DNA of 64,000 nucleotides. Origin: Frigoribacterium sp. CG_9.8 (GTDB lineage Bacteria > Actinomycetota > Actinomycetes > Actinomycetales > Microbacteriaceae). Of the stretch, positions 21,956-31,239 are shown piece after piece (the first letter of the stretch is position 1; each line of letters begins with the position of its first letter). The notes under the pieces are model-generated. The model was not told the DNA's origin, ran no database searches, and worked only from the letters and a program-made list of their open reading frames with translations. The position numbers were made by a program, and so were the translations under genes. Where the stretch lies: positions 124,001 through 188,000 of the forward strand of contig NZ_JADOVH010000003.1 of assembly GCF_015751965.1 (NCBI RefSeq), given 5' to 3'.

Positions 21956-21975
21956 CTTTCCCTCAGGCTCCTGAG

Positions 21976-23178
21976 ATGGGTCGCCGACTGAACATCGTCG
22001 TCGGGGTCACCGGTGGCATTGCCGCATACAAGGCCGTGAATGTCATCCGCGGCCTTGTACTTGCCGGACACGATGTACATGTTGTCGCGACGGATGCCGC
22101 GCTGCGGTTCGTGGGGACCCCGACCCTCGAGGCAATCAGCCGCAATACGGTGCACACCAGCCTCTACGAGGGTGTCGCCGAGGTACGCCACGTTGCGATC
22201 GGTCAGGCGGCGGATCTCATCGTGATCGCTCCGGCCACGGCCAACACGATCGCGAAGCTCGCCGCGGGACTGGCCGATGACCTGCTCGGCAATACGGTGC
22301 TCGCGAGTCGCGCACCGGTGGTGATCGCTCCTGCAATGCACACCGAGATGTGGCAGCACCCGGCGACGGTGAACAACATCGCTGTGCTTGTATCGCGCGG
22401 GGTCACCGTGGTTGGGCCCGCCGTGGGGCAGCTGACCGGGACTGACTCCGGGCCCGGTCGACTCGAGGAACCAGAGGAGATTATTCGCGCAGCTCTTGCC
22501 GTGCTGCAACCGAAGGATCTCGACGGTCGGCGAATCCTGATCACAGCGGGGGGTACGCGCGAGGCGCTCGATCCCGTGCGTTACCTTGGCAACCGCTCGA
22601 GCGGTAAGCAGGGAGTCGCGCTCGCCGTCGCTGCTGCCGCGCGGGGTGCAGACGTCACACTGATCGCGGCAAATCTGGAGGTGGCGGCGCCCTCATCCAT
22701 TCGGGTGGTGCCGGTAATTTCGACACTCGAACTCGCCGCGGCGGTGCAGGATGCCGCCCGCGATGTCGATGCGGTGATCATGGCGGTGGCGGTGGCGGAT
22801 TATCGTCCCGAGTTTGTGGCCGATGAGAAGCTGAAAAAAGAAGCCGTCGGTGATCGGGTAATGCTTGCGCTGGTGAAGAATCCAGACATATTGGCCGGGC
22901 TCGCCGAGACCCGAAGGCCCGGGCAGCTGATTATCGGATTTGCTGCGGAGACCGAGCCGGATCGGGACGCGATGCTGGAGCTGGGGCGCGCAAAAATTGC
23001 CCGAAAGAACAGCGATCTTCTTGTCCTCAATAGGGTGGGCTGGAGTGAGGGGTTCGGTACCGACCAGAACACTATCGTCATGATCGATAGCCTCGGAGCT
23101 ATAGTGATGGAGGCTTCCGGGAGCAAGCAGACGGTGGCCGATCGCATCTTCGACGCTGTTGTCGCGCGCCTCGCCTGA
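21976..23178 (+). CDS. coaBC: Bifunctional phosphopantothenoylcysteine decarboxylase / synthase
   Basis: Two consecutive steps of coenzyme A synthesis. The CoaC half (about 1-180) has the flavoprotein opening VVGVTGGIAAYKAV, the His in VAEVRHVAIG, PATANTIAKLAAG and the PAMHTEMWQHPA substrate clamp. The CoaB half (about 185-400) begins RRILITAGGTREALDPVRY and has GNRSSGKQGVALA and KLKKEA. The protein has 400 residues. It follows rpoZ by 20 bases, as in many Actinobacteria. Confidence 0.96.
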   Translation: MGRRLNIVVGVTGGIAAYKAVNVIRGLVLAGHDVHVVATDAALRFVGTPTLEAISRNTVHTSLYEGVAEVRHVAIGQAADLIVIAPATANTIAKLAAGLADDLLGNTVLASRAPVVIAPAMHTEMWQHPATVNNIAVLVSRGVTVVGPAVGQLTGTDSGPGRLEEPEEIIRAALAVLQPKDLDGRRILITAGGTREALDPVRYLGNRSSGKQGVALAVAAAARGADVTLIAANLEVAAPSSIRVVPVISTLELAAAVQDAARDVDAVIMAVAVADYRPEFVADEKLKKEAVGDRVMLALVKNPDILAGLAETRRPGQLIIGFAAETEPDRDAMLELGRAKIARKNSDLLVLNRVGWSEGFGTDQNTIVMIDSLGAIVMEASGSKQTVADRIFDAVVARLA

Positions 23179-23217
23179 CCGGAGTCGGATGCGGTCAGCC
23201 GCGCCCCGATTCACCTT

Positions 23218-23223
23218 TACGCT
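23218..23223 (+). promoter_or_regulatory. Possible -10 element upstream of metK
   Basis: TACGCT ends 9 bases before the metK ATG, which would give a leader of only 2-3 bases. The 54-base gap from coaBC is too short for a known SAM riboswitch, and none was recognised. Confidence 0.4.
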
Positions 23224-23232
23224 GGGAACCCT

Positions 23233-24441
23233 ATGAGCGCAGCATCCACAACACCCCTCCGCCTATTCACCTCAGAGTCGGTCACCGAGGGGCATCCCGA
23301 CAAAATTTGTGACCAGATATCCGACAGCATTCTGGATGCGCTGCTCACGGTTGATCCGCACAGCCGGGTCGCGGTCGAGACACTCGTCACCACGGGCCTG
23401 GTACACGTGGCCGGGGAGGTCAGCACGACGGGTTATGTCGATATTCCCGCCATCGTGCGCGACCGCATCTGGAACATCGGCTACAACTCATCGGACGTCT
23501 GGTTCGACGGCCGGTCCTGCGGCGTGTCCGTGTCGATCGGAGGGCAGTCGCCGGACATCGCTCAGGGCGTCGACGATGCCTTCGAGAGCCGGGAAGAGTC
23601 GAGCATCGATGACCTCGACCGACAGGGTGCGGGCGATCAGGGCATCATGTTCGGCTATGCCACCACCGAGACCCCCCAGTACATGCCAGTGCCGATCTGG
23701 CTTGCGCACCGCTTGGCCGAACGGCTCGCTGAGGTGCGCAAATCCGGCCTGGTGGACTATCTGCGCCCGGACGGCAAGACGCAGGTGACTGTCGGCTACG
23801 ACGGCATCATTCCCCGCTCGGTCGAAACCGTTGTGCTCTCAACGCAGCACTCGCCGAAGGTCAGCACGGAGATGTTGCGTGCGGAGATCGAAGAGCTCGT
23901 CATCCGCCCGGTGCTCGATCGAGTTGATCTCGAGACGAACAATCCTCGCGTGCTGATCAATCCCACCGGTCGATTTGAGATCGGTGGCCCGCAGGGCGAT
24001 GCCGGTCTCACTGGCCGAAAAATTATCGTCGATACCTACGGGGGATCGAGCCGGCACGGCGGGGGAGCATTCAGCGGCAAGGATCCATCAAAGGTCGACC
24101 GCTCAGCGGCCTATGCGATGCGGTGGGTGGCGAAGAACGCCGTTGCCGCCGGTCTCGCGGACCGCCTCGAAGTGCAGGTTGCCTACGCCATCGGCAAGGC
24201 AGCACCGGTGGGACTCTACGTCGAGACCTTCGGCACCGCCCACGTCGACGAGGCCACGATCATCGACGCGATTCGCGAGGTTTTCGACCTGCGCCCGGCG
24301 GCAATTATCCGGGATCTCGACCTGCTCCGACCGATCTACGCCGCGACCTCCACGTACGGTCACTTCGGTCGCGACCTTCCGGAATTCACCTGGGAGCGGA
24401 TCGACCGGGTCGACGCGCTACGCAGCCTGGCCGGCCTCTAG
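23233..24441 (+). CDS. metK: S-adenosylmethionine synthase
   Basis: Makes SAM from methionine and ATP. The 402-residue protein has all family signatures: [20 protein letters not shown] near the start, [12 protein letters not shown] in the middle, and [20 protein letters not shown] for the phosphate loop. The C-terminal [14 protein letters not shown] is also typical. The ATG gives the expected N-terminus just before [12 protein letters not shown]. Confidence 0.98.
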   Translation: MSAASTTPLRLFTSESVTEGHPDKICDQISDSILDALLTVDPHSRVAVETLVTTGLVHVAGEVSTTGYVDIPAIVRDRIWNIGYNSSDVWFDGRSCGVSVSIGGQSPDIAQGVDDAFESREESSIDDLDRQGAGDQGIMFGYATTETPQYMPVPIWLAHRLAERLAEVRKSGLVDYLRPDGKTQVTVGYDGIIPRSVETVVLSTQHSPKVSTEMLRAEIEELVIRPVLDRVDLETNNPRVLINPTGRFEIGGPQGDAGLTGRKIIVDTYGGSSRHGGGAFSGKDPSKVDRSAAYAMRWVAKNAVAAGLADRLEVQVAYAIGKAAPVGLYVETFGTAHVDEATIIDAIREVFDLRPAAIIRDLDLLRPIYAATSTYGHFGRDLPEFTWERIDRVDALRSLAGL

Positions 24442-24478
24442 ACCCGGGTACCGACCTCGCCATGAACGCAGAGTTGCG

Positions 24479-26488
24479 GTGAACACGGGGGTTCCTGTGA
24501 CTACTCAGGCGGTTGCACGCGTGATGATCGACTCGCCGCTTCCGCAACTCGACCGGCTGTTCGACTACGCAATCCCCGATTCGCTGGCGGCGGCGGCGCT
24601 GCCAGGGGTGCGGGTGCGGGTTCCGCTGCGGTCGATCGGTCGTATCGCGGACGGGTACATCGTGGAGGTGACTCGCGTGGGCGGCTTCGCGGGTGCGCTC
24701 AGCGAGCTCGACTCGGTAGTGTCGAGCGCCCGGGTGCTCGCGCCGGAGATCTGGACTCTGTGTCGGCGTCTCGCCGACCGTGCCGCAGGCAACGCGAGTG
24801 ACATTGTGAGACTGGCAGTGCCCAAGCGGCAGGTGCGCGTGGAAAAAGCCTGGCTGCTGGAATCCGCAGCCGAATCATCCGCTCAGGTGGTGCCGATCGC
24901 AGTTGCCGGATTCGACACCGATCGAATCGATCTCGCCCTGGCAACCGGTGGGCGTCTCGCCGTGGATGCCGTACCGCGTGTGGTCGAAGTGCGTTCGACT
25001 GCCGATGCTCCGTCGCAGTGGGTCGGGCACTGGGCGATCACCATGGCAGCGTGTGCAACCCGTGCTCTCGCGGCAGGCGGATCCGCCATTCTCGCCGTGC
25101 CCGACTATCGAGACCAGGAGCAACTGGTAACCGCTCTTCGGGCGGTTCTGCCGGCGGACCGGATCGTGCATCTGGACGCGCGGCAACCCAATCCCGACCG
25201 TTACCACGCGCTGCTCGCCTGTCTTGGCGACACCCCGCTCGCGATAGTCGGCAATCGGTCGGTGCTCTACGCACCGGCGAAGACGCCCGCGCTCATCGCG
25301 GTGTGGGACGAGGGTGATCCGCTCCACAACGAGCCGCTCGGTCCCTATGTTCACGCTCGTGATATCGCGCTGGTGCGTCAGGAACTGCAGGGTCCCGCGC
25401 TTTTTTTCCTCTCGCACACGCGCAGCACCGAGGTGGAGCGATTGGTCGGGCTTGGCTGGCTCGACGAACTCGCCGCCGTGCGCCCGGTCGCTCCGAAAGT
25501 ACTACCCACAGCCCAGCAACAGTCCCAGGATCGTCTTGCCGCACAGGCCCGCATTCCGTCCTCCGCGTGGCGCGAGGCCCGCGCAGCGCTCGAACACGGT
25601 CCCGTGCTTGTGCAGGTGGCCCGGCCCGGTTATGCGCCGCGCCTGGCCTGTGCAGGCTGTGGAAATACCGCCCGGTGCCAGCGCTGTGAGGGTCCGCTGC
25701 GACTGAAGACGGCCCGATCGACGCCGTCGTGTTCCTGGTGCGGGAAGCTCGCCACGCAGTGGAGTTGTTCCCAGTGCGCTGGCACCGACTTTCGGATGGT
25801 CGGGCAGGGCACTGGCCGCACCGCCGAAGATTTGGGGCGCGCCTTTCCTGGAGTGCGCATCATCATCGCGGACGGTGATCGACCCATCCTCGCTGTCGGC
25901 GCCGCGCCCGCTCTCGTCATCGCAACTCGGGGAGCGGAACCGATCGCTGCCGGCGGCTACCGGGCGGTACTGCTCCTGGACGGTGAGCGGATGCTCGCCC
26001 GCGAGAGCCTGCGGGTGGGGGAGGATTGCCTCCGCTGGTGGTCGAACGCCATCGCCCTCGCGGCCCCGGGGGCGACGACCGTGCTCGTCGGGGTGGGGGG
26101 TGCCCTGGCATCCGCTCTCGCGACCTGGCAGCGTTTCGACTATCTGCGGTCTGAGCTCGCCGATCGCCGGGCGCTTCGTTTCCCGCCCGCAGTTCGTGTC
26201 GCCACTGTCACCGGCACGCCGGAGACGGTTCAGGCTGCGGTCAGTGCCATCCGGGCCATCGACCGTGTCGATGTTCTTGGCCCGGTGGAAGCCGTGGAGG
26301 GTGGCGTGAGAGCCATCGTGAGATTCGATTATGCGGAGGGTGCTGCCGTTGCAACCGGGTTGCGTGCCGAGGTGATCCGCGCTGCAACCGCTCGGCGCAG
26401 CAGGGCCGGCGGTGCGAACGGGCGGATGGCGCTGCCTACACTGAGAGTGCGTTTCGACGACGCGCTGTCGCTCGACAGCACCGAGTAA
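24479..26488 (+). CDS. priA: Primosomal protein N' (PriA-type), helicase motifs degenerate
   Basis: PriA reloads the replisome at stalled forks. The 669-residue protein has the 3'-DNA-binding domain (VMIDSPLPQLDRLFDYAIP) and the zinc-binding cysteines CAGCGNTARCQRCEG and CSWCGKLATQWSCSQC. It lacks a Walker A motif: the site reads AAGGSAILAVPDYRDQ, with no GKT. The Walker B position reads AVWDEGD instead of DEEHD. Such helicase-deficient PriA is known across Actinobacteria. The GTG at 24479 is chosen because earlier in-frame starts lie inside metK; a GTG at 24497 is possible. Do not confuse with the isomerase also called PriA. Confidence 0.9.
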   Translation: MNTGVPVTTQAVARVMIDSPLPQLDRLFDYAIPDSLAAAALPGVRVRVPLRSIGRIADGYIVEVTRVGGFAGALSELDSVVSSARVLAPEIWTLCRRLADRAAGNASDIVRLAVPKRQVRVEKAWLLESAAESSAQVVPIAVAGFDTDRIDLALATGGRLAVDAVPRVVEVRSTADAPSQWVGHWAITMAACATRALAAGGSAILAVPDYRDQEQLVTALRAVLPADRIVHLDARQPNPDRYHALLACLGDTPLAIVGNRSVLYAPAKTPALIAVWDEGDPLHNEPLGPYVHARDIALVRQELQGPALFFLSHTRSTEVERLVGLGWLDELAAVRPVAPKVLPTAQQQSQDRLAAQARIPSSAWREARAALEHGPVLVQVARPGYAPRLACAGCGNTARCQRCEGPLRLKTARSTPSCSWCGKLATQWSCSQCAGTDFRMVGQGTGRTAEDLGRAFPGVRIIIADGDRPILAVGAAPALVIATRGAEPIAAGGYRAVLLLDGERMLARESLRVGEDCLRWWSNAIALAAPGATTVLVGVGGALASALATWQRFDYLRSELADRRALRFPPAVRVATVTGTPETVQAAVSAIRAIDRVDVLGPVEAVEGGVRAIVRFDYAEGAAVATGLRAEVIRAATARRSRAGGANGRMALPTLRVRFDDALSLDSTE

Positions 26489-26519
26489 CGCTCCCATCCC
26501 ACAACGAACGAGTGTGCCA

Positions 26520-27449
26520 ATGTCCGACCTGGTCATCGTCTTCGCCGGAAGCCCGGCTGCCGCTGTGCCGAGCCTGCACGCGCTCAGGGCGAGTCGCCAT
26601 CACGTCGCTGCGGCACTGACTCGCGAAGACTCGCCACAGGGGCGACGCCGTTCGCTCACCCCGACCGCCGTCGCCGCTGCGGCGCTGCAGTCGGGTGTGC
26701 CGATCATCCGAGCCAATCGTCTTGCGGATGCCGCTACAGAGGCTGTCACTGCGCTTCGCCCCGACCTCGGCGTTATCGTTGCCTACGGGGGACTCGTGCG
26801 CGTGCCACTGCTCACCATCCCGCGGCTCGGCTGGATCAATTTGCACTTCTCGCTGCTGCCGCGATGGCGCGGTGCAGCCCCGGTGCAACACGCGATCATC
26901 GCCGGTGACGAGGTGACCGGGGCATCCGTGTTCCAGCTGGTACCGGAGCTTGATGCCGGCGTCGTTTTCGGGCAGGTCACCCAGGCCATCGGTTCCACGG
27001 AGACGGCGGGTCACCTGCTCGACTCCCTCGCGGTGAGCGGCGCAGAACTGCTGGTGCGCGTGGTGGATGCGATTGCCGACGGAGTCGCGCGCGGGGAGCC
27101 CCAGCATGGTGACGTGACCCTCGCCCCGAAACTTCACCTGCCGGATGCACGACTCGACTTTTCGGAACACGCGACCACCGTGCTCAATCGACTGCGCGGG
27201 GTGACGCCTGAGCCCGGCGCATTCACTAGCGTAGACAGTGTGCGGATCAAGATCCTCGAGGCGCGTATCGCGGACGATGAGGCGGAACTCGGCGTCGGGC
27301 AACTCGTGTTGCGGGCCGGTGAAGTTCTGGTGGGCACGGCCAGCCACCCGCTCGAACTGGTCACCGTGCATCCGGACGGGAAGAAGGCCATGAGAGCTGC
27401 CGACTGGTGGCGTGGTCGCCCGGCCGATGCCGGGACGGTGGCGCGATGA
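26520..27449 (+). CDS. fmt: Methionyl-tRNA formyltransferase
   Basis: Formylates initiator Met-tRNA using 10-formyl-tetrahydrofolate. The opening LVIVFAGSPAAAVPSL and the block NLHFSLLPRWRGAAPVQHAI hold the catalytic Asn and His and the folate-binding SLLP loop. GASVFQLVPELDAG carries the Asp. The C-terminal OB domain gives 309 residues in total. The ATG at 26520 matches the family N-terminus; a GTG two codons upstream is also in frame. The stop overlaps the rsmB ATG (ATGA). Confidence 0.95.
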   Translation: MSDLVIVFAGSPAAAVPSLHALRASRHHVAAALTREDSPQGRRRSLTPTAVAAAALQSGVPIIRANRLADAATEAVTALRPDLGVIVAYGGLVRVPLLTIPRLGWINLHFSLLPRWRGAAPVQHAIIAGDEVTGASVFQLVPELDAGVVFGQVTQAIGSTETAGHLLDSLAVSGAELLVRVVDAIADGVARGEPQHGDVTLAPKLHLPDARLDFSEHATTVLNRLRGVTPEPGAFTSVDSVRIKILEARIADDEAELGVGQLVLRAGEVLVGTASHPLELVTVHPDGKKAMRAADWWRGRPADAGTVAR

Positions 27450-28864
27450 GTAACCGTCGCACCACCCGTGACACTCGGGATTCCGAGCCCCCGTCTCGGG
27501 TGCAGCCCGCCCGCCGCATCGCCCTCGAAGTGATAATGGCAGTGCGGGAGACGGATGCGTACGCCAACCTCCTCCTGCCGGTGAAACTGGAGCGGGCTCG
27601 GCTCGCGCCCCAGGATGCCGCTCTGGCGACGGAACTGACCTACGGCACACTGCGCCAGCAGGGCTACTACGACGCAGTGATCGAACTCGCGGCCGGGCGA
27701 TCGACCGACGAGATCGACTCACCGATCCTCGACGTGCTGAGACTCGGCACGCACCAGCTGCTCTCAATGCGCGTTGCGCAACATGCCGCCGTCGACGAGG
27801 CCGTCTCTCTCGCACGAGAGGTCGGGTCACGCTCCGCGACCGGTTTCGTCAACGGTGTGTTGCGCACCATCACGCGCAGCGAGCCAGGCACCTGGCACGA
27901 CCGGGTGATGACACAGCCCCGCACCGACGACGAACTACTATCGCTGGAGCATTCGCATCCGCTGTGGATCGTGCGGGCTTTCCGCCAGGCGCTGGCGGCT
28001 GAGGGCCGCGAACACGAGCTGGAAGACCTGTTGGTCGCCGACAACTTCGCCCCGCGGGTGAGCCTCGTCGCTCTGCCCGGCTGTTCTACCATCTCCGAGA
28101 TCCGTGGCACCCAGAAGGCAAAATACTCGCCGATCGCTGCCGTGAGCGACGGGGGAGACCCGGCACTCTGGCCGGCCGTGCACGAGGGGCGCGCCCGAGT
28201 GCAGGACGAGGGATCCCAGCTCGCCGCGCTCGCCCTCAGTCGCGCGCGGCCCGTTATCTCCGGGGAACGCTGGCTCGATCTCTGTGCGGGACCCGGAGGC
28301 AAGGCCGCTCTACTCGCCGCAGAGGCGCGTCAGAGCGGGGCGATACTCGTCGCCAACGAGATCACACCGGTGCGGGCTGAACTCGTGCGGAAGGCGCTGG
28401 CGGTGTTCGTCGACCCACCCCAGGTGCTTGTGCAGGATGGCACGCTGTTCGGTGAGCGGATGCCGCAGCAGTTTGATCGCATCCTGATCGATGCGCCATG
28501 CACAGGGCTCGGGGCACTCCGCCGACGCCCGGAGGCGCGCTGGCGAAAGCAGCCGAGTGATGTTGCCGAGCTCACCGGGCTGCAAATTGCGCTTCTCGAG
28601 TCCGGGCTCGCGGCGTTGAAGCCCGGCGGCATCCTCGCCTACGTCACCTGCTCCCCGCATCTGGCCGAGACAAAGGTTGTGGTTGAGACGGTGCTGAAAC
28701 ACACACTGGGGGTTTCCCGGCTTGACACTCCGGCCGTGCTGGCAGCGGTGACCAAGCGCGAACTCCCACTCGGCGAGTCTGCCGGTGATGGCCATGTTCA
28801 ACTGTGGCCACACCGGCATGGCACCGACGCGATGTTCATCTGCCTGCTGACGAAGTCCCTCTAG
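27446..28864 (+). CDS. rsmB: 16S rRNA m5C967 methyltransferase RsmB/NOL1/NOP2 family
   Basis: SAM-dependent cytosine-C5 methylation of 16S rRNA. An N-terminal NusB-like RNA-binding domain (about 25-160, with ARRIALEVIMAVRETDAYAN) is followed by a Rossmann methyltransferase domain. LDLCAGPGGKAALLAA binds SAM, DAPCTGLGALRRRPEARW has one conserved Cys and YVTCSPHLAET the other. The protein has 472 residues. The start overlaps fmt by 4 bases. The stop codon TAG forms part of the promoter hexamer of rpe. Confidence 0.93.
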   Translation: MSNRRTTRDTRDSEPPSRVQPARRIALEVIMAVRETDAYANLLLPVKLERARLAPQDAALATELTYGTLRQQGYYDAVIELAAGRSTDEIDSPILDVLRLGTHQLLSMRVAQHAAVDEAVSLAREVGSRSATGFVNGVLRTITRSEPGTWHDRVMTQPRTDDELLSLEHSHPLWIVRAFRQALAAEGREHELEDLLVADNFAPRVSLVALPGCSTISEIRGTQKAKYSPIAAVSDGGDPALWPAVHEGRARVQDEGSQLAALALSRARPVISGERWLDLCAGPGGKAALLAAEARQSGAILVANEITPVRAELVRKALAVFVDPPQVLVQDGTLFGERMPQQFDRILIDAPCTGLGALRRRPEARWRKQPSDVAELTGLQIALLESGLAALKPGGILAYVTCSPHLAETKVVVETVLKHTLGVSRLDTPAVLAAVTKRELPLGESAGDGHVQLWPHRHGTDAMFICLLTKSL

Positions 28865-28867
28865 GCT
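28862..28867 (+). promoter_or_regulatory. -10 element of a leaderless rpe promoter
   Basis: TAGGCT, whose TAG is the rsmB stop codon, ends 7 bases before the rpe GTG. No ribosome binding site is visible. The hexamer is identical to those before aroQ and the DUF885 gene. Confidence 0.55.
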
Positions 28868-28874
28868 GGCGCAG

Positions 28875-29537
28875 GTGACCGTAAGAATAGCCCCGAGCAT
28901 CCTCACCGCCGATTTCGCAAATCTCGAGCATGAGCTCGGGCGTATCGCGACCGCCGACCTGGTTCACGTGGACGTGATGGACAACCATTTCGTTCCCAAC
29001 CTCACGTTCGGCCAGCGCATGGTGGAGTCACTGCAGCGGGTGTCGCCGCTGCCACTCGACATCCACCTCATGATCGACGATCCGGACCGCTGGGCACCCG
29101 GCTACGCCGAAGCCGGTGCGTACTCGGTCACTTTTCACGCCGAAGCGGTCGCGGATGCGGTGTCTCTCGCCCGCCGACTACGGGACATCGGCGCACGCGC
29201 AGGAATCGCAGTGAAGCCTGGCACTCCGATCGAGCCGTACCTCGAATTGCTCCACGAGTTCGACCAGGTGCTCGTGATGACCGTCGAACCCGGCTTCGGC
29301 GGACAGTCCTTCATCGAGTCGACCATGCCGAAGCTCGTGGCCCTTCGCGCGGCCGTTGCGGCGACCGGGCTCGACATCTGGCTTCAGGTAGATGGCGGGA
29401 TCACCGAGCGCAGCATCGCGATCGCCGCCGAGGCCGGCGCCGATACTTTTGTCGCGGGCTCCAGTGTTTTCAACGTGGGGGAGCCGCACATGCAGATCGC
29501 GTTATTGCGGGCGGCAGCATCCGCACACGTCCACTGA
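28875..29537 (+). CDS. rpe: Ribulose-phosphate 3-epimerase
   Basis: Interconverts ribulose 5-phosphate and xylulose 5-phosphate in the pentose phosphate pathway. The 220-residue TIM barrel shows APSILTADFANLE, HVDVMDNHFVPNLTFG with a metal-binding His-Asp pair, LDIHLMIDDP, MTVEPGFGGQSFI with the phosphate loop and QVDGGITERS with the second catalytic Asp. The GTG start gives the expected N-terminus. The product may serve pentitol or pentose use as well as the core pathway. Confidence 0.97.
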   Translation: MTVRIAPSILTADFANLEHELGRIATADLVHVDVMDNHFVPNLTFGQRMVESLQRVSPLPLDIHLMIDDPDRWAPGYAEAGAYSVTFHAEAVADAVSLARRLRDIGARAGIAVKPGTPIEPYLELLHEFDQVLVMTVEPGFGGQSFIESTMPKLVALRAAVAATGLDIWLQVDGGITERSIAIAAEAGADTFVAGSSVFNVGEPHMQIALLRAAASAHVH

Positions 29538-29562
29538 ACTGGCGCGTGCACTGAACTGGCGC
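29532..29562 (+). repeat. Tandem 14-bp repeat across the rpe stop codon
   Basis: CACTGAACTGGCGC occurs twice with a 17-base period; the first copy contains the rpe TGA. It looks like a local tandem duplication of the gene end and has no evident function. Confidence 0.7.
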
Positions 29563-29589
29563 ACCCGCTGACTCTGCTTGAATTAGACC

Positions 29590-29964
29590 ATGACCGACTT
29601 CAACAAGACCAAGCCAGAGATCGAGTTCTACGAGGGCGACGCACCCGCCGGATTGGTATCGATCGATATCGAGATCGGCACCGGTGACGAGGCCAAGACC
29701 GGCGACAAGGTCGACGTGCATTATCTCGGCGTCGACTTCGAATCCGGCGAGGAGTTCGACTCATCCTGGGGCCGCGGACAGTCTGTCGACTTCCCACTGC
29801 GCTCCCTCATCGCGGGCTGGCAAGAGGGCATCCCCGGCATGAAGGTCGGCGGACGCCGCCAGCTGATCGTGCCGCCGGCCCTCGCCTACGGAGCAGCAGG
29901 CTCCGGCCACCAGCTCTCCGGCCGCACCCTGATCTTCGTGATCGATCTGCTCGGCGTCAGCTAA
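29590..29964 (+). CDS. FKBP-type peptidyl-prolyl cis-trans isomerase
   Basis: Cytoplasmic proline isomerase of 124 residues with no signal peptide. The fold landmarks are DKVDVHYLGVDFESGEEFDSSW, VDFPLRSLIAGWQEGIPGMKVGGRR and LIVPPALAYGAAGSG. Aromatic and acidic active-site residues (Tyr, Asp, Trp, Tyr) are in place. It stands alone between rpe and the converging molybdenum genes. A weak TTGAAT lies 6 bases before the ATG, so it too may be leaderless. Confidence 0.94.
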   Translation: MTDFNKTKPEIEFYEGDAPAGLVSIDIEIGTGDEAKTGDKVDVHYLGVDFESGEEFDSSWGRGQSVDFPLRSLIAGWQEGIPGMKVGGRRQLIVPPALAYGAAGSGHQLSGRTLIFVIDLLGVS

Positions 29965-30002
29965 CGCCACCGCACGTCCGGCGTCCCCCTCGCGTTTTCG
30001 CG

Positions 30003-30032
30003 ACCACCTCCGTGTCTGCACACGGAGGTGGT
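30003..30032. terminator. Strong hairpin between converging genes
   Basis: A perfect 13-bp stem (ACCACCTCCGTGT with its exact complement) closes on a 4-base loop. It sits 38 bases after the FKBP stop and 40 bases beyond the moeA stop on the other strand, so it can end transcripts from both directions. Neither side has a proper T-run: the plus side continues TGGAAAAAC. Confidence 0.75.
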
Positions 30033-30072
30033 TGGAAAAACGGGAGATGGTTGCTCCGACCTTGAAGTGGAA

Positions 30073-31239
30073 TCAGCTCCAGGGCAGGGGCAGGGACTCG
30101 ACCGGTTCGCCGGCTCGGGCACCCTCCGGAGGGATCACCAGTACGCCAGCGGCATCCGCGAGCCCCCGCATCATGCCGGAACCGAGCCACCCGTTAGCCA
30201 CTGCCCGGCCCTGCTCCAGTCGATAGGGCACGAGGATGCGTGAGCCGGTCCTGCCCTCGATCGCTGCAGCTGAGACAACGTAGCCCACAGCAGTGGTGCG
30301 GCCCTGAAAGCCAGCCAGAAGCGGGGCAACAAGAGTCAGAAGTCCCATCATTGAGGCGAGTGGGTTGCCTGGCAGTCCGAGCACCAGTGGCCCGCCGGGC
30401 AGCCGGGCGAGCATCGTCGGGGCTCCGGGGCGCATCGCGATTCGGGTGACCAGGAACTGGGCGTTGAGTGAGTGCAGCGCGGCCCGCAGGTGATCCGCCG
30501 CAGAGTCGCCTGTGCCGCCGGTGGTCACGAGCAGCTCTGACGAGCTGGCAGATTCGCGAATAGCCTCGACCGTCGCGGCGAAGTCGTCGCGGATGCGCCG
30601 CTGCGAGAGGACATCGGCTCCCAGCATCCGGAGTACGGTCGGCAGCTGCGGACCGAAACTGTCCCGCACCCGTCCCGGACCGGGAATTCCGCTCTCGTCG
30701 ACCTCGTCACCGGTGAGCAGCACCCGCACCCGCGCCCTGCGGATCACGCCAAGGTCATCCCAGCCACACCCCGCGGCGAGGGCGATGTGGGCTGGGTTGA
30801 GCAGCGTTCCCGCGTGCACGACGACGTCCCCGGAGCGCGCTTCCTGCCCCGAGGCGCGGATGTGCTGCGCGGGGTGCGGTTCAGTGTTCGCCGAGACCGA
30901 CTCGAGCAGTCCCGCGCGCACGGAACCACCCTCGCTGCGCAGCACCGCGTCCGCACCGGCCGGAATCAGCCCGCCGGTCACAATGGGGGTGGCGAGCCCA
31001 GCATCGAGCACCGGTCTGTCGACCAGCCGCCACGGCCCCTGCCCGCTGATTGCCCAGCCATCCATCGCAGAGGAGGCGTAATGCGGCACGTCCGACAGGG
31101 CGAGCAGATCGGTCGCCAGAATGCGCCCGATGGCCTGGTCGAGAGACACCGCCTCCGAGCCGAGGGTGGATGCCGCGCCCGCGGCCACGGCGCGCGCCTC
31201 ATGCCAGTCCACCGGCCTGCTGAGTCGATCGGAGCTCAC
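30073..31239 (-). CDS. moeA: Molybdopterin molybdenumtransferase MoeA
   Basis: Inserts molybdate into adenylylated molybdopterin. The 388-residue protein shows the MoeA N-terminal block PHYASSAMDGWAI, PIVTGGLIPAGADAV, VRVLLTGDEV, and the MPT-binding region LVTTGGTGDSAADHL followed by RPGAPTMLARL and LVLGLPGNPLASMM. The usual TTGGVSVG motif reads TTGGTGDS here. The GTG start overlaps the mobA stop by 4 bases on the minus strand, so both are translated from one mRNA. Confidence 0.92.
   Translation of the reverse strand: MSSDRLSRPVDWHEARAVAAGAASTLGSEAVSLDQAIGRILATDLLALSDVPHYASSAMDGWAISGQGPWRLVDRPVLDAGLATPIVTGGLIPAGADAVLRSEGGSVRAGLLESVSANTEPHPAQHIRASGQEARSGDVVVHAGTLLNPAHIALAAGCGWDDLGVIRRARVRVLLTGDEVDESGIPGPGRVRDSFGPQLPTVLRMLGADVLSQRRIRDDFAATVEAIRESASSSELLVTTGGTGDSAADHLRAALHSLNAQFLVTRIAMRPGAPTMLARLPGGPLVLGLPGNPLASMMGLLTLVAPLLAGFQGRTTAVGYVVSAAAIEGRTGSRILVPYRLEQGRAVANGWLGSGMMRGLADAAGVLVIPPEGARAGEPVESLPLPWS

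Noticed and set aside
23179-23232. SAM riboswitch before metK
   Set aside because: The gap is 54 bases, without a recognisable SAM-I, SAM-II or SAM-IV core.
23975-24478. Longer priA beginning inside metK
   Set aside because: The extension is the out-of-frame reading of metK (Arg/Ser/Pro-rich) and PriA homologous sequence begins only after 24479.
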